From Incurvaria masculella (taxonomy: Eukaryota > Arthropoda > Insecta > Lepidoptera > Incurvariidae), in NCBI GenBank assembly GCA_946894095.1, contig OX335662.1, positions 13,162,001-13,226,000 of the forward strand: a stretch of DNA of 64,000 nt. Reading direction: 5' to 3'. Below the pieces are notes generated by a model that worked only from the letters and a program-made list of their open reading frames with translations, was not told the origin of the DNA and ran no database searches. Position numbers and translations under genes: made by a program. Of the stretch, positions 11,148-22,970 are shown piece after piece; within the stretch, counting starts at the first letter, position 1; the number at the start of each line of letters is the position of its first letter.

Positions 11148-11745
11148 CTAAAAAACCGGCCAAGTACGAGTCGGGCTCGCACACGAAGGGTTACGTTCCG
11201 TCAACACCAAAAAATCACGTTTTTTGTATGGGGTTCCCACTTTATTTTTTTATATTTTTAGGGTTCCGTACCCAAAGGGTGAAAACGGAACTCTATTACT
11301 AAGCCTCCGCTGTCCGTCCGTCCGTCCGTCCGTCTGTCATAGGGCTGTATCGTAGACTGTAATAGGTAGGCAGCTGAAATTTTCACAGATTGTGTATTAA
11401 GTTTGCCGCTATAACAATAAATAGGTAAAATAAAAATATAATAATAATTAAAGGGGGGTCCCATACAAAAAACGTGTTTTTTTGCGTTAAATCTTGTACG
11501 ATGGTACGGAACACTTTGTGTGCGAGTCCGACTTGCACTTGGCCCGTTTTTTTTATCTTACCTATTTGTTGTTATAGCGGCAAAATAAATGCACACTCTG
11601 TAAATATTTCAGCTGCCATATCAGCTGATAGTATTACGGTTCATGAGATACAGGCCTGTAACAGACATACGGACGGACGGACGAACGGACAGCGGAGGCT
11701 TAGTAATAGGGTTCCATTTTCACCCTTTGAGTACGGAACCCTAAA
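11148..11745. mobile_element. Three abutting (GTCC)n MITE copies in alternating orientation
   Basis: A + oriented 5' fragment (11148-11256, from aaaaaccggccaag) is followed without spacer by a full - copy (11257-11552). That is followed by a + 3' fragment (11553-11745, ending tacggaaccctaaaag). The arrangement reads as one copy inserted into another: the outer fragments together cover one element and the inner copy the other. Confidence 0.75.
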
Positions 11746-11988
11746 AGTGTCGACACCTTGTGCCGCGGGAGGAGTGACAGCCGGATTCGGCTCTCGATGA
11801 ATACATCATTACGAATGAAGAAAGACGTAACAACCATCTGGTTTATTGAAAAATAGTTCTTATCAAATAAGTTAACCTAGGAATTTGGTAGAATAAGCCT
11901 GGTTTTCAACAAGTGCTGATTTATTTTAATCGACACTTAAAGGGCATTTATTACTAAACTGATGATTATCTTGTACTGGTATTGAGAT

Positions 11989-12497
11989 CCCGGCGGGACT
12001 AACTCATTCGCGGGCACGGTACAAAACCGTTAAAAGATAAAAGACAGGCTCCGTGATGAGGAAGATGCAACATGTCCACAGAAAAGACAATGTGTACAGT
12101 GCATGATTTGGTAAAATTTACGATTTTTTTTATTACAAAACGACTTATAGCTAAAAGTAAACCACGACGGCTGTAGTAAAAAATCTAACAAAAACCAAAT
12201 AGATTATAAGTGTTGATTAAATAAGCTATGTCTGATGACTAACCTTTTTAAGATGTTCTTACTTTATCATTGAGCAATCCACCTCCAAAGTTATTGTATA
12301 AAACGCGCGAAAAATTAGAATTTTCAGACCTTATAACTTAGAGAACAAACACAATTTTGCAAGGCCAATGGTCATCAGACATCTAGTTCTATCAAATAAA
12401 GCTATTTTGAGCAAAATTTGGGATCTATGACAAGAAATATGGGCATGATCTTCTTTCCACGTTTGTTTGGGGAGTTGAGCGGGATGGCCCACCTTAA
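11989..12497 (+). mobile_element. TTAA-flanked MITE, copy 1 (left end truncated)
   Basis: Matches the family at 15760-16290, 17905-18430 and 28816-29365: cggcgggactaactcattcg at one end, gagcgggatggcccacctta at the other, then TTAA. Here the left terminal ggtggccca block is missing; other repeat sequence (11905-11988, also at about 48110) abuts instead. Confidence 0.7.
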
Positions 12498-12654
12498 TGT
12501 GAGCATTAAACAAATCAGTACTTGGTGGAAGAGACCCTTAGAATAGGATTTTCTCCGTTTTTTGCGCGCTCGTTGTATGGAAGTTATTTGTCCATACATT
12601 ATTCACCTCCAGGGTATACAATGATAATAGATACTTTTTTTGGTCAGAAAGATA

Positions 12655-12744
12655 AAGAAAGTGGTGCATGAAGGGGGCGGGGATTTGAACCCAGACCTCC
12701 GGGATGGAAGGCAAGTCCACCGACCCTGAGCCACGAGCCCCTTC
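12655..12744 (-). mobile_element. SINE head only (tRNA-like)
   Basis: Reverse complement shows A-box-like TGGCTCAGGG, B-box GGTTCAAATCC and complementary ends AAGGGGC / GCCCCTT. The related sequences elsewhere continue into a SINE body, so a SINE head or solo pol III promoter is preferred over a true tRNA gene. Confidence 0.55.
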
Positions 12745-13560
12745 ATCTCACGTCAATTAATTTTAATATTTTGGTAGAAATGTAAAATAATTTAAACGTG
12801 TTGAAAATATGTTTCGACAGAAATTAAAAAATCCATCGGCCGGCCTTTTCGTGTATCACTGAAATGGAGCAAGTTAATGAAATCGACGATTTGATTGCTA
12901 TTTAGTGATAAGTGAAGGCTAGTGTAGTGAGCGAATTCGTAAGCGCACTAACTGGATGGCGTTAACGACAGTGTATGCGTAGTGTGCTCGCCACTAAATT
13001 TTTATCTAGAAAATTCCTATTTTTGGGAAGGTATAGCGACGAACTACTGTGGCGCCATCTACATAGACGCACACACCCTCTTAAATAAAGCTAAGCTGCC
13101 GCTATTTCATTTCATTTAATTTTTATTCATCATGGGTACATTACATACACTCATATACGTCAGAAGGTTGCAGTAACATACAAATGTGCAATACACATCT
13201 CAGATCATGTAAACATTTCTATTATTACTATAAAATTTTACTTTCAACACCAGCTGTAAAGAGGTCTTGTCATAGAGAGTCAGATAAAAAAAGAATACAT
13301 TAATGATTAGATTGTCCAATAGAAAAAAAATCAACTCATATGTAGACAACATTTTAACACTGTCAGCTGTAAATAAGGAGGTAAAAAATAGATTACATGT
13401 AAGGAAACAATAGTGGCAGCTGTAAATAGGTTTTTTCAAAGAGTTTAATATTATTAGTATTAAATAAATTAAATAAAAATAAAATAAAGATAAAAATGAC
13501 AGTATACAGGAATTTCTACTACAATAATTTCAGCAATAAAATCAGTTAACCAGTTAGGGT
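12745..13560. other. AT-rich region upstream of transporter promoter
   Basis: Contains a retroposon-tail-like block (atttcatttcatttaattt at about 13105, probably a - strand tail) and a ggcgccatct motif at about 13050. No exon seen. Confidence 0.4.
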
Positions 13561-13599
13561 ATTATAACATAACTCAACTATACGAGTTTGTGTAGGCGC

Positions 13600-13700
13600 T
13601 CCCGCCGTTTCTCCCTCGCTGCCGCCGCCGTTCAGCGCACGGTCAGTCTGTCGGCGCGCAGCGTGAGCGTCGCGTGTCCTGTGGGCGCACGCGGGACGCG
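13600..13700 (+). promoter_or_regulatory. CpG-rich promoter with TCAGT initiator for the transporter
   Basis: A GC-rich block (ctgccgccgccgttcagcgcacggtcagtctgtcggcgcgc) stands out from AT-rich flanks. TCAGT at 13643-13647 matches the arthropod initiator; no TATA box is seen at -30. It lies about 150 bp upstream of a start codon that splices in phase into the transporter. The assignment as the transporter promoter is inference. Confidence 0.5.
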
Positions 13701-13821
13701 GGAATTTTCAGCGGTGCCTTTCAGTCTCTTGGCCGCACTCGGTCGGATCGTGGAGTGGATAGTGGTGCGAGGATTCCCGCAGTTCGACGTCAATTATGGA
13801 GGATTTGATTGAAGAAAAGAT
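13644..13821 (+). CDS. LAT-type amino-acid transporter, exon 1 (5'UTR plus first codons)
   Basis: The ATG at 13796 opens MEDLIEEK and leaves two bases (AT) before the strong donor GTGAGT at 13822. The next supported exon (43560) begins with exactly one base completing a codon, so the junction yields an in-frame acidic cytoplasmic N-terminus. This is usual for LAT-type transporters. About 150 bp of GC-rich leader precede the ATG. The coding part is 26 bases. The intron to exon 2 would be 29,738 bp and holds all the nested retroelements. The link between the two exons is inferred from phase and composition, not from transcripts. A different upstream exon could also be used. Confidence 0.55.
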
Positions 13822-14690
13822 GTGAGTATTGGTGGTTTTCCGGAGTATGAAACATCTGCAAAATTTAGTTAGGAATCAATCGGTGATATCAAAATTCTCT
13901 ATACAGTGATTTCTTTCAATTAATCTTCAATTAAATCGAAGGTTTTTTTAATGCTAAAGATTAAATTATTTTTTATTATTCACGTTATTATTAAGCACAA
14001 GCTTGACCTTTAACTTAATCACATAATTTCAAATTAATCTACAAGCATATTTCTAAGAGTTACTGTCGGAAAGCAAAATTAAATAAATTGTATAGGGCCA
14101 TTCGGTTGTGTTCATAATTTAGAGGACATAAAAATATATTGAATTATCGTTAAAAATAAAAAATATAAACATTATTTTTCCGATTATTTGAAACCACGTC
14201 AAATTTAGTTAAATACAGGGCGGCAATATAAGCAGGCTTTGATGAAAGCCTGTCAAAGCACTCAGAAGTGTTAAGCTCTCTGGCGAAACTTTCTACTTTT
14301 GGATATGCTTATGTATTCGATCCACGTAATCGTAGAACAAGTATGAAAAGATTTACATATGTATAGAGGGAACAAAAGAAGTATGCTGTGATCGTACCGT
14401 ATGAAGATATATTATCTCTGTCTATCCCTCCGGGAAGGCAACGTGATGGTAGGTATTTAATGCATTTTTACTATGATGTAGAAAAATTTTGTAATGAAAA
14501 ATTATCACTTGAAGAAATTTCATTTCTCTGAATATTACATGATCAGGAATCCATAATTTGCACAAATACATCAATGGTTATTTAACTCTTAGGACCTAGT
14601 TACCTATCTGTAGAGCGTCGAAACAATTATGATACCTCACCCCACCTATATCGAAAAAGTTTCTCCGAACGCACAATTACATGTAAGAAA
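13822..14690. other. Intron 1, proximal part
   Basis: AT-rich with no coding exon. A short hairpin (gcaggctttgatgaaagcctgtc, about 14231-14253) is present. Confidence 0.45.
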
Positions 14691-14724
14691 GCATACCACG
14701 AAAGCTCGCTCTTAAGACTACAGC

Positions 14725-14890
14725 ATAGGGCTTTCAGTCACAGGCTGCGTCTCTCGCTCGAGTAGGACGGGCGGTGCGCAGGCTGTGCGGGCGGTGTGGG
14801 GGGAGGGGGGGAGGGCGGATCGATGCTAGCACGTGGCACCATCTCATTCATGCCGCCCGCCCAAGCCGACTAGCCCGCCCTCAGATAAAC
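14725..14890. promoter_or_regulatory. GC-rich block in intron 1, possible second promoter or enhancer
   Basis: A CpG- and G-rich island (gggcggtgtggggggaggg at about 14789-14810, then cgcccgcccaagccg) follows a TCAGT motif (ctttcagtcacagg at about 14732). No exon with a convincing donor could be tied to it. Confidence 0.25.
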
Positions 14891-15036
14891 GAAGGAAACA
14901 TGCCATCCAGCGCGCTCACTAAGAAACCGTCTGTCTCTAATTTTCTAATATTGCCAACATAACTTAATAATGATCGTAATTACACGTTTTAATAGTTAAA
15001 TTAACGTGTTTAATACTTTACTCATAATGGAAAATT

Positions 15037-15172
15037 GTCCGTGTTTTCCATCCTGTTCAATGTTGCCGTGCAATATAAGAAAGGTCCTGGCATGGCACCT
15101 AGTTCCCATGTGGTGTGTTGGGCTCATACCATGACAGAAGATGTGGTATTAGCCATCCATGTCCAGTCACAT
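15037..15172 (+). mobile_element. SINE, 3' half
   Basis: Contains the shared distal body (gtccgtgttttccatcctgt, gtcctggcatggcacctagt, gtggtattagccatccatgt) and an A-rich end; head absent. Confidence 0.7.
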
Positions 15173-15184
15173 AAAAACAATATT

Positions 15185-15731
15185 TGATAAATACTGCTTC
15201 CAATTTCATTGATATTAAATATTCAATATCAGGCAATCTGTATGTCTACGTTTTTGGTTTTTTTTTAAGTCTTAACCTGATTTGATGTAAATCAACAATA
15301 AAATCTTCATACACACTTTGTTCATCTGTGGTTTAAACCAAGATAACATTTGCCGAAAAAACAAAAACATACAGACACAAATAGTTTTTGCCTATTAGAT
15401 ACCAAAAATCAATTAAATTCAAATTCAATTTATTTTTCCAAAAAACACACGTATATACATAATAAACTAAAAAAAATTAATAGTTAACAACAATACATTT
15501 TACAAAAATCTACGAGTAGTTAGTAAAATTATACGTTGCAGCCTACAGAAGAAATAAATTCAGTGTAGTAGGCCGCATTAGACATAGCACATAAAAGTAC
15601 ATTAAAGAGTAATGGTGAACGCACATGTACTGTCTATCGTATGTTGTAGAGTATGATGAGTTGACCCATTTTATGTGTGAAACATAATTGAAACAGTGGT
15701 TTTAAAATTATTACTAAACTACGTTTGTATG
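15185..15731. mobile_element. Foldback MITE (gtagtttactaat family), disrupted copy
   Basis: The right end (ttactaaactacgtttgtatgg) and internal blocks match the intact relative at 21066-21375. About 270 bp of unrelated AT-rich sequence (15420-15690) interrupts it, and the left terminus is lost against the SINE. Confidence 0.55.
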
Positions 15732-15759
15732 GGAATCGTAATTTTCTGATGCTTCCACC

Positions 15760-16290
15760 TTAAGGTGGCCCATCCCGCTCAACTCCCCATACAAACGGGG
15801 AAAGAAGATCACGCACATATTACTTGTCAGAGATCCCAAATTTTGCTCAATATAGCTTTATTTGATTGAACTAGATGTCTGATGACCATGGGCATTGTAA
15901 AATTGTGTTTGGTTTCCAAGTTATAACGTCCGATAGTTCGGATTTTTCGCGCGTTTTATACAATTACTTTGGAGGTGGATTACGCAACGATAAAGTAAGA
16001 ACATCTTAAAAAGATTAGTCATCAGACATAGCTTATTTAATCAAGATTTATAATCTATTTGGTTTTTGTTAGATTTCTGACTACAGCGGTCGTGGTTTAC
16101 TTTTAGTTATAAGTCATTTGTAATTAAAATCATACACTATGCACAAATTGTCTTTTTTGTGGACATGTTGAATCTTTCTCATCACGGAGCCTGTCTTTTT
16201 CTTTGAAACAGAGAAGGTCCCAGAGCGCACCAGCACGGTTTTGTACCGTGCCCGCGAATGAGTTAGTCCCGCCGGGTTGGGCCACCTTAA
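15760..16290 (-). mobile_element. TTAA-flanked MITE, copy 2
   Basis: TTAA, then ggtggcccatcccgctcaac at the left, and cggcgggac/ccgggttgggccacc, then TTAA at the right. The outer ~15 bp form an inverted repeat and TTAA flanks both ends. Non-coding, 531 bp. TTAA target use suggests piggyBac-type mobilisation (inference). Confidence 0.75.
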
Positions 16291-16420
16291 ACACGCAACA
16301 TTGTTGCAGACGTATTGAAAAGTTTGTGGGGGTGGGAAATTACTTGGCGAACGCACTGTTTGACGTATGACGCGCAGTCGGCTTCCCATATTATTTTATG
16401 CACAATTGGTTTTTTTTTAT

Positions 16421-16826
16421 CCAACCTGACATAGATGGGTAATACCACACAACTACCGTTATGATATTAGCCCAATACACCACATTACCGAAGGAATTAG
16501 GTGCCATGCCAGGACGTTCCCTTTATGAGCACGGCGACATTGAACTGAATGGAAAACGCGGACAATTTTCATTGCCGCTTCGACCATATTTTCATTTAAT
16601 GCGATGGTACCAACCCGGGCGGGCTTAAACCCTACCACCTAGTAGGGGAAGGGGACCTACAGTTTTACATGGATTCCGAACCATGGAGCAGCTCGCATTC
16701 GTGACGAAATGCACTTATCTAACTCAGAATGAGAAAGTAAGTGGTGCATGATCGGGGCGAGGATTTGAACCCAGACCTCTGGTATGCTAGTATAGTCCCC
16801 GCGCCACTAGGCTACGAGCCGCTCAT
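16421..16826 (-). mobile_element. tRNA-headed SINE, near full length
   Basis: Same order as the copy at 8213-8603. The reverse complement opens GAGCGGCTCGTAGCCTAGTGG, with B box GGTTCAAATCC, then the shared body and a T-run (A tail) at 16410-16418. Confidence 0.8.
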
Positions 16827-17358
16827 GCGTCGGAATCCAAGTCATATCACATGACACTCCTCCGTCTTTTTCTATTCTGTGCGCCCGTCCTAGAGAAGTT
16901 GAGACTAGATGGGCATACTGATTGTGGTGCCGCTTTGATATGCGGATCTTGGACCGTGCGACTATAGAGGGTTATTATAGTAATCGCATTAAACACTATA
17001 CGGTTATTATCGTAATCGCATTTATAACGAGACATTCACAGTTTTATATGAGTACTTCATAAAAGACTAATCGTGTTTTTGAGTCCTGGAAATGTTTTGC
17101 TTTATTACTGTATTATTACTATTGTAAAAGGCGACCGAGGGAAAAATACACAATTGTTTCGAATCAATGTCTCGCTAATCAAAACACTGACCTCAAGCAA
17201 GATTTGATTCCACATTTCCGGTTCAGAACCCGTGTAATACTGAGGTAACGGTTACGGTTTAAGCTCGCTGGGTATGCTGCCATTACCAATGATATATACA
17301 ATTCTGATTCTGCTTTAAACTCAAAATTATATTCACGATGTTAAAATGTATACGTTCA
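16827..17358. other. No gene recognised
   Basis: Intronic spacer; short inverted pieces (gttattatagtaatcgcatt and gttattatcgtaatcgcatt) form a small direct duplication near 16970-17020. Confidence 0.4.
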
Positions 17359-17583
17359 GCAGGTCTATTCCTGGCATTCAGTAATCAGGAATCCTGAGTC
17401 CAAAAAACCGCTTTTATAGCGATTCTTAATGCGAGTTTTTCGACGAAAAACCTTGATTAATTAAAAAAAACTATGCTACGGAATATTTCAGTTAAGAATA
17501 TCGCTTTGAAAACCGCTACAAAAGCGGTTTTCTAGACTAAAGATTCCTGATTCCTAATTACGGAATGCCAGGAATAGACCTGC
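17359..17583. mobile_element. Small MITE with perfect 21-bp terminal inverted repeats
   Basis: The left end gcaggtctattcctggcatt (17359 on, plus one further C) is the exact reverse complement of the right end at 17563-17583. Inner inverted blocks (aaccgcttttatagcg / cgctacaaaagcggtt) also pair. Non-coding, about 225 bp. Confidence 0.75.
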
Positions 17584-17904
17584 AGTTAAGTTGTTTACGA
17601 CAAAAATCTAACTTATATGAACTCAAAACAGATTATCTAAATTTAGTTACAAATTAACTACTACCTACCTAGTCCTGCTATGACGTAGGTGGCTTAGGTT
17701 CGCACCGCGTCGTACCGTCTGATGCAATGGCCGTAGAAGCCTTCGTCACCACGGTGGAGGGAGGTTCGTCACAATGACGACGCGCCGCCCTGTACCCACG
17801 CTGTAGCCAGTGTTGCCAGATTTACACAAATCCGTTTGAATTTCGAGCATGTGCCATGAGTTTCCATGATAGTCATTTAAAAAAAAATAAAATAAAATTA
17901 TAAT

Positions 17905-18430
17905 TTAAGGTGGCCCAACCCGGCGGGACTTACTCATTCGCGGGCATGGTACAAAACCGTGCTGTTGCGCTCTGGGACCTACTCTGTTTCAAATAATAAG
18001 ACAGGCCCCATGATGAGGAAGATGTAACATGTCCAAAAAAAGACAATTTGCATAGTGCATGATCTGGTAAGATTTACGAAAATTTTAATTTCAAAACGAC
18101 TTATAGCTAAAAGTAAACCACGACCGCTGTAGGCAAAAATCTAACAAAAACCAAAAACATTATAAATGGTGTCTGATGACTAATATTTTTAAGATATTCT
18201 TAATTTATCATTGCGTAATCCACCTCCAAAGTTATTGTATAAAACGTGCGAAAAATTCGAACTTAAAACTTAGAAACCAAACACAATTTTACAATTCCAA
18301 CGGTCATCAGACATCTAGTTTCTATTAAATAAAGCTATTTTGAGCAAATTTGGGATCTTTGACGAGAAATATGGGCGTGATCTTCTTTCCCCTTTTGTAT
18401 GGGGAGTTGAGCGGGATGGCCCACCTTTAA
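17905..18430 (+). mobile_element. TTAA-flanked MITE, copy 3
   Basis: TTAA-ggtggcccaacccggcg at the left and gagcgggatggcccacct-TTAA at the right; same body as copy 2 in the opposite orientation. Confidence 0.75.
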
Positions 18431-18790
18431 ACATCATATTGATCACACTTATCTAATAATGAACTAAGCTGTTAGTCTGATGACTGTATCCTGAAGAGCT
18501 CGGGGAGGCCTCCTTCCCAAGTCACAAATGGTGGTTAGTGGAGGTTTTTCCAGTGAGAAAGTCCCTTCGGTAGTTTATGATATTACATTCCTATGCTATC
18601 CAAAAGGGGGTTCACTATATCTTGCCTTCGCCGTATCGCTGTGGTACTCTTAATGGCGAATGTCACGTCGATAACGTCCACTCCCTATTGTTCAGATATG
18701 ATTTCGAGCCGTAAACGCCCGCAACTGAAGCTGCTAACAGTTTAACTGCTAAGCTCCAGATTGGCCGGCTGCTATATCTCCAGTATTAGA

Positions 18791-19353
18791 CTAGGAGGTC
18801 GCGACAAAAATGGTAATGATAACGTGAATGGCTGAAACTAGGTTCACAGGATAAAGACCAACCCTTTGAAGCTAAATGTGTCAGTCTGCCTGCGCCAAGT
18901 GGTTGCGTTACGTAGATAAGGCGCCTGAAAAAGTACTTATGTTGACAAAAAAATTATATGATAAGGTAAATGGCTGCAAATAACAAAGCATGAAAGTATC
19001 AGTACAAAATTGCTTAGTAATATGAAAACTGAACAATTATTTGGTTGCATTTCGTAGTTATAGGCGATTTAGCTTGCTGATATAACTTTAGGTATATTTA
19101 AGTATTTAATTAAAAAACCGACTGGCTATTGTTGTATAATTAATAGGTATCAATATGTCCAGACAATCAGTATATTCATCAGCAATTGCTAATGAATAGT
19201 ACATACCAACATCGATGTTATGTAGCCAATCTAGATAACGCAACCACTTAGCGCAAGCAGACCAACATATTTAGCATCAGAGGGTTGGTCTCTAACATGT
19301 GAACCCAGATTCAGCCATTTACCTTATCGTGACTAAAAATGTCGTGACCTCCC
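18791..19353. mobile_element. Long-TIR foldback MITE, copy 2
   Basis: Same ends and interior as the element at 6043-6581 (ctaggaggtcgcgacaaaaa at the left, gtcgtgacctcccgg at the right). It has small differences and an extra block near 19185. Confidence 0.75.
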
Positions 19354-20800
19354 GGAATATATGGTACCGGAACTGCCTGCACGGTCACTCCCGGTGCATT
19401 TATTCCGTTTCTACGCGGCTGAATCGACCGGCGCAACTACTAGATGTGAAACATGGAATGGAGAGAAGCATAATGTGCCTCGGGAAGTGGGTGCGCCAAG
19501 TTGAACAACTGTGTACCATACTGAAGATATGGGAGCGTATTCGTAGTACCGAGCGTTGATCGAAACGTCAACTACTTTGCTTGCGTCGGTGAGCGTGCAT
19601 TACAGTTCCGGTACCTAACTGGAAAATGGGGAGTGGACATCTTCCACAAGCAATATATGGAGGCGGCAAGAACCATCGTAGACCTACGGTACCCTATGCT
19701 AGGCCCCCCCTAGGCTACGGTCCCCCCACCTGAACGTTTTCGAGCGTTCAGTGCAGTTCTCCCTTTGCATATAACCTCACGGCTGTGGAACGCTATATTA
19801 TAATATACAGCAAAGGGCAGTAGAGTCCCCACAAAACCATCTCCTAGCTTTGCACCTCTTGTTCTCCAGATAAGCACCGGATGTTTTGTCCAGCCTGAAG
19901 AAGCCTACGGCCATCTGCTAGGCTCGCTGGTCGCGGAGTGGACAGTGCTTACCAGGCAACGAATATTGTCCGACCTGCTACTAACACCAAAGATACCTAG
20001 TAATCCAGACTTAATCGTCGTAGGACCGAAGGTGGTACCAAAGATAATACTAATAATTACTTCGTAATAGATGGCCATCTCCATAAAAAATGCAGGCCTT
20101 CTGCAGTTGTTTATGGTGGCACCAATAAAACTCCAGGCACCTCGAGAACATTTACGCCAAATTAAGCTTAGCGCTCTGCGCCGAAGTATGACATTCACTT
20201 AGCAGCGCTAAAATGTTCGGCCGTTCAGGGCTGCCACATGTTTTATAATGACGAGTGAGCTGTGAGAAGCAATTAAATAGTTCAGTGCCACATCAAATTA
20301 TTTTTGTAAGATGTGTTTTCATAACAGTATATTTAGTCTATATTTCCATACATTCAATGCATATGCTTTCTATAAGTGCATGTGGTAAGTTAAATTTGGG
20401 TTGGTAACATCGCACGTAAAATATTGTCGAAGCGGCAAGAGTCTCGTCCCCGTAGAAATATCTGTAGCATCTCACAATTTGATTAGTAAAATTATAATAA
20501 TACGGAATTCACAGTATCCCGGCAAATGGCATACGCCAAGTGCACCTCCTGACGGTAAGTTATATCTTCTTTTGATGGAAGGGTCTGCAAAAAGTTATTT
20601 ATTGTAAAGTTATTTATTTTGTACATACAAAATAAAGTTGTCATTTAGATCGATGTGATTTTGTTTCACGATCGGATTACTGTGCACACCCCATTAGTTC
20701 GCCACTCGTCTCGCCCTGTGTCCACCTGGCGACCAATGCTAACAGTCGCTCCGCCAAATTGCTACCCCGTGAAGTGTCAACGCACACTCAAGGTGACGTG
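19354..20800. other. Intron 1 stretch with possible decayed repeat
   Basis: Two inverted short blocks (tggtaccggaactgcctgc at 19361 and cattacagttccggtaccta at 19600) suggest a decayed inverted element. No protein family was recognised in the open frames. A sequence at 20513-20553 lies between an AG and GTAAGT but is too short to support as an exon. Confidence 0.35.
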
Positions 20801-20830
20801 CGGCTAGGATATGTTGATGCGTGCCTGTTA

Positions 20831-20874
20831 TACCGCATCTAATTATGAACCATTGTTCATAATCAGATGCGGTA
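20831..20874. repeat. 20-bp-stem hairpin with 4-base loop
   Basis: taccgcatctaattatgaac and gttcataatcagatgcggta pair over 20 positions with one mismatch around the loop CATT. Confidence 0.8.
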
Positions 20875-21065
20875 ATACAGAAAAGGCCAACTATTAAAAT
20901 CATATCAAATGTGTATTCAGCCAATACACATAAAAACAACAATAAACGAGACGTAATAGAAAAGTACATAACAAGGCATACATAAAGATGTCTAAAATGG
21001 TTAAATGTTTTCATTTAACCTAGTCTACATTCGCAGGTTAAGAATGGCCCGTAAGCTATGCTCCC

Positions 21066-21375
21066 CATACAAACGTAGTTTACTAATCATTTGGAAACCG
21101 CTATTCCAATTAAATTGATATTTAATGTTTAATATCAGGTAACAAATTTCTGAGTCTGCACGCTTTTGTTTTTTTGAAAAATCCAAACCGTATTAAATAA
21201 AACCAAAAAGAAAATCTTCATACGATTTTTGTTTTCTCAGAGGTTTGACCCAGAATTCATTTACCGAAAAAACAAAGACATGCAGACATAGATATTCGTA
21301 GCCTAATATTAGATACCAAATATCAAGTAAGTTGGAACAGTGATTTTCAAATGATTAGTAAACTACGTTTGTATG
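21066..21375. mobile_element. Foldback MITE (gtagtttactaat family), intact copy
   Basis: The left end catacaaacgtagtttacta and right end tagtaaactacgtttgtatg are perfect inverted repeats of at least 28 bp when extended inward. Non-coding, 310 bp. Confidence 0.75.
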
Positions 21376-21559
21376 AGAGGCGGAATTTTCTGATTTTTAG
21401 TGCTGCGCTAAATAGGAATGCACTTCCTAGGTATTCCTTAAAAACAAATGGTTAAATTAGGCGCCTATGGACAAGATTTACTGATTAATTAGTAGAAGAA
21501 GAGTGGGTGAATGAGAGTGAGAAAGAAAAAATAATGTTTCGAAAAAAAATCGGTACGTA

Positions 21560-21632
21560 CGTGTATCTGATGTATGTAAGGGTGTGTAAGGGGATGTGAG
21601 AGGGTGTATATGAGTTTATGGTGTGAGAAAAA
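21560..21632. repeat. GT-rich imperfect microsatellite
   Basis: Imperfect GGGTGTGTAA/GGATGTGAGA units, complementary in type to the CACACCCT stretches at 25745-25810 and 28455-28560. Confidence 0.6.
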
Positions 21633-21838
21633 AAGTATAGCCAAATCGAGCCTTATATCTTCACTTATTAGTCACGTACACCATCGTCGGCCACGGCCTA
21701 GGTTCAGCAGATTTTCAGTTTGTGAAAGTATAGTATGACTAGTTGGCCTTGACATGGAGCTATTCAAATTCACTCCAAACGTGCATGTTTTTCTTTTCAA
21801 GCACATACCCTAGTCTGGTCATTCAGCGCGGAACATTA

Positions 21839-22088
21839 AAAACACCGGCCAATTACGAGTTGGACTCTCACACGAAGGGTTCCGTATCATCGTACAAGAT
21901 TTTTTTTTTTATCTTTTACCTATTTGATGTTATAGCGGCAAAAAAATGCAAACCTTTTAAAAAATTCAGCTGCCTAGCTATTACGGTTCATGAGATACAC
22001 CCCTGTAACAGACGGACGGATGGACGGACGGATGGACTTAGTAATAGAGTTCCGTTGGCTCCCTTTGGGTACGGAACCCTAAAAATAT
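21839..22088 (+). mobile_element. (GGAC)n MITE, copy 4 (shortened)
   Basis: Opens aaacaccggccaattacgag and ends gtacggaaccctaaaaa with a gacggacggatggacgg core; the middle is shortened. Confidence 0.7.
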
Positions 22089-22616
22089 GTTTCAGAGGAA
22101 TATTTTAATTCAGTTTAGTTGTAGTTTTTTTTTTTATACGTATTATTTTTGACTCAACAAAAAAAAACAAATATTTAATTAAAAAGACCAAAATAAAATA
22201 ATATAGTTTATAAAGGCAGCATTTGGCTTACCTACTAGAAAACCAGGGTATTCATGAAAAAATAAATATGGCTAGCAAGGGTCGTGTCAACATTCACTGT
22301 GGTCCGCTTAGCTGATAGGTTCCGAATATTTGCCGTGGCTCGGTTGGGGTGAGTACAAAAGCTATATGCAGACTCTATTGAACAGAACGAGGTCACAACG
22401 GATGAAAGAAGAACAAATACGACGGGTTTCATATGCATACTTTTGACATGAGCTAAATACTGAACGGGCAAGTTCATTAAGTTGACTTATAAATTTTGGT
22501 TGAGAGAGGCGTAGGCTGGGCCCGGCCACTATTAGTTATTCTGTGGCCCGGCGTGATGCTCGTGAACGGGTGCTGTTTGTGGGGACTGGCCGGTTCCAAT
22601 GGGGTGCACGGCGCAG

Positions 22617-22823
22617 AACTTTACCACCAGATGGCGCCGCATAAAACTATACCAAGCTATCACGTAGAGGTTATGTTTACTCGCGAATCACCGGCAATCA
22701 AATTTCCCGTGTTTTACATCAATTTCAAGGTAGCTATTCACATTAACTCAGGTTAATTGCTCAACAACCTATAACAATGAAACCGTTGCATAGTTTTATG
22801 TGGCGCCATCTGGTGGTAAAGTT
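22617..22823. mobile_element. MITE with 34-bp terminal inverted repeats
   Basis: aactttaccaccagatggcg (22617 on) is mirrored by gccatctggtggtaaagtt at 22805-22823. Over 34 positions I count one mismatch. About 140 bp lie between the arms. Confidence 0.75.
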
Positions 22824-22970
22824 TGGCAGCCGTCCTCCCGATTGGCAACATGTTAGTTGGTGGGGATATGTGGTTGCAAATTAACTGATATTCAATGGTA
22901 AATATTTATTAATTATGTAACAAGGAATTATAATGTGTAATGTATCTCATAATGTGAGTGTAGATTGGGA

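Noticed and set aside
12655..12744. A tRNA gene on the - strand
   Set aside because: Boxes and acceptor-like ends are present, but the same head leads into SINE bodies elsewhere and the anticodon arm does not fold convincingly.
13588..13812. A 74-codon protein over the transporter leader
   Set aside because: It is an open frame created by GC-rich 5' UTR and is out of frame with the ATG at 13796, which splices in phase to exon 2.
20513..20553. A 41-base mini-exon before GTAAGT
   Set aside because: Too short, no partner exon in matching phase, no recognisable peptide.
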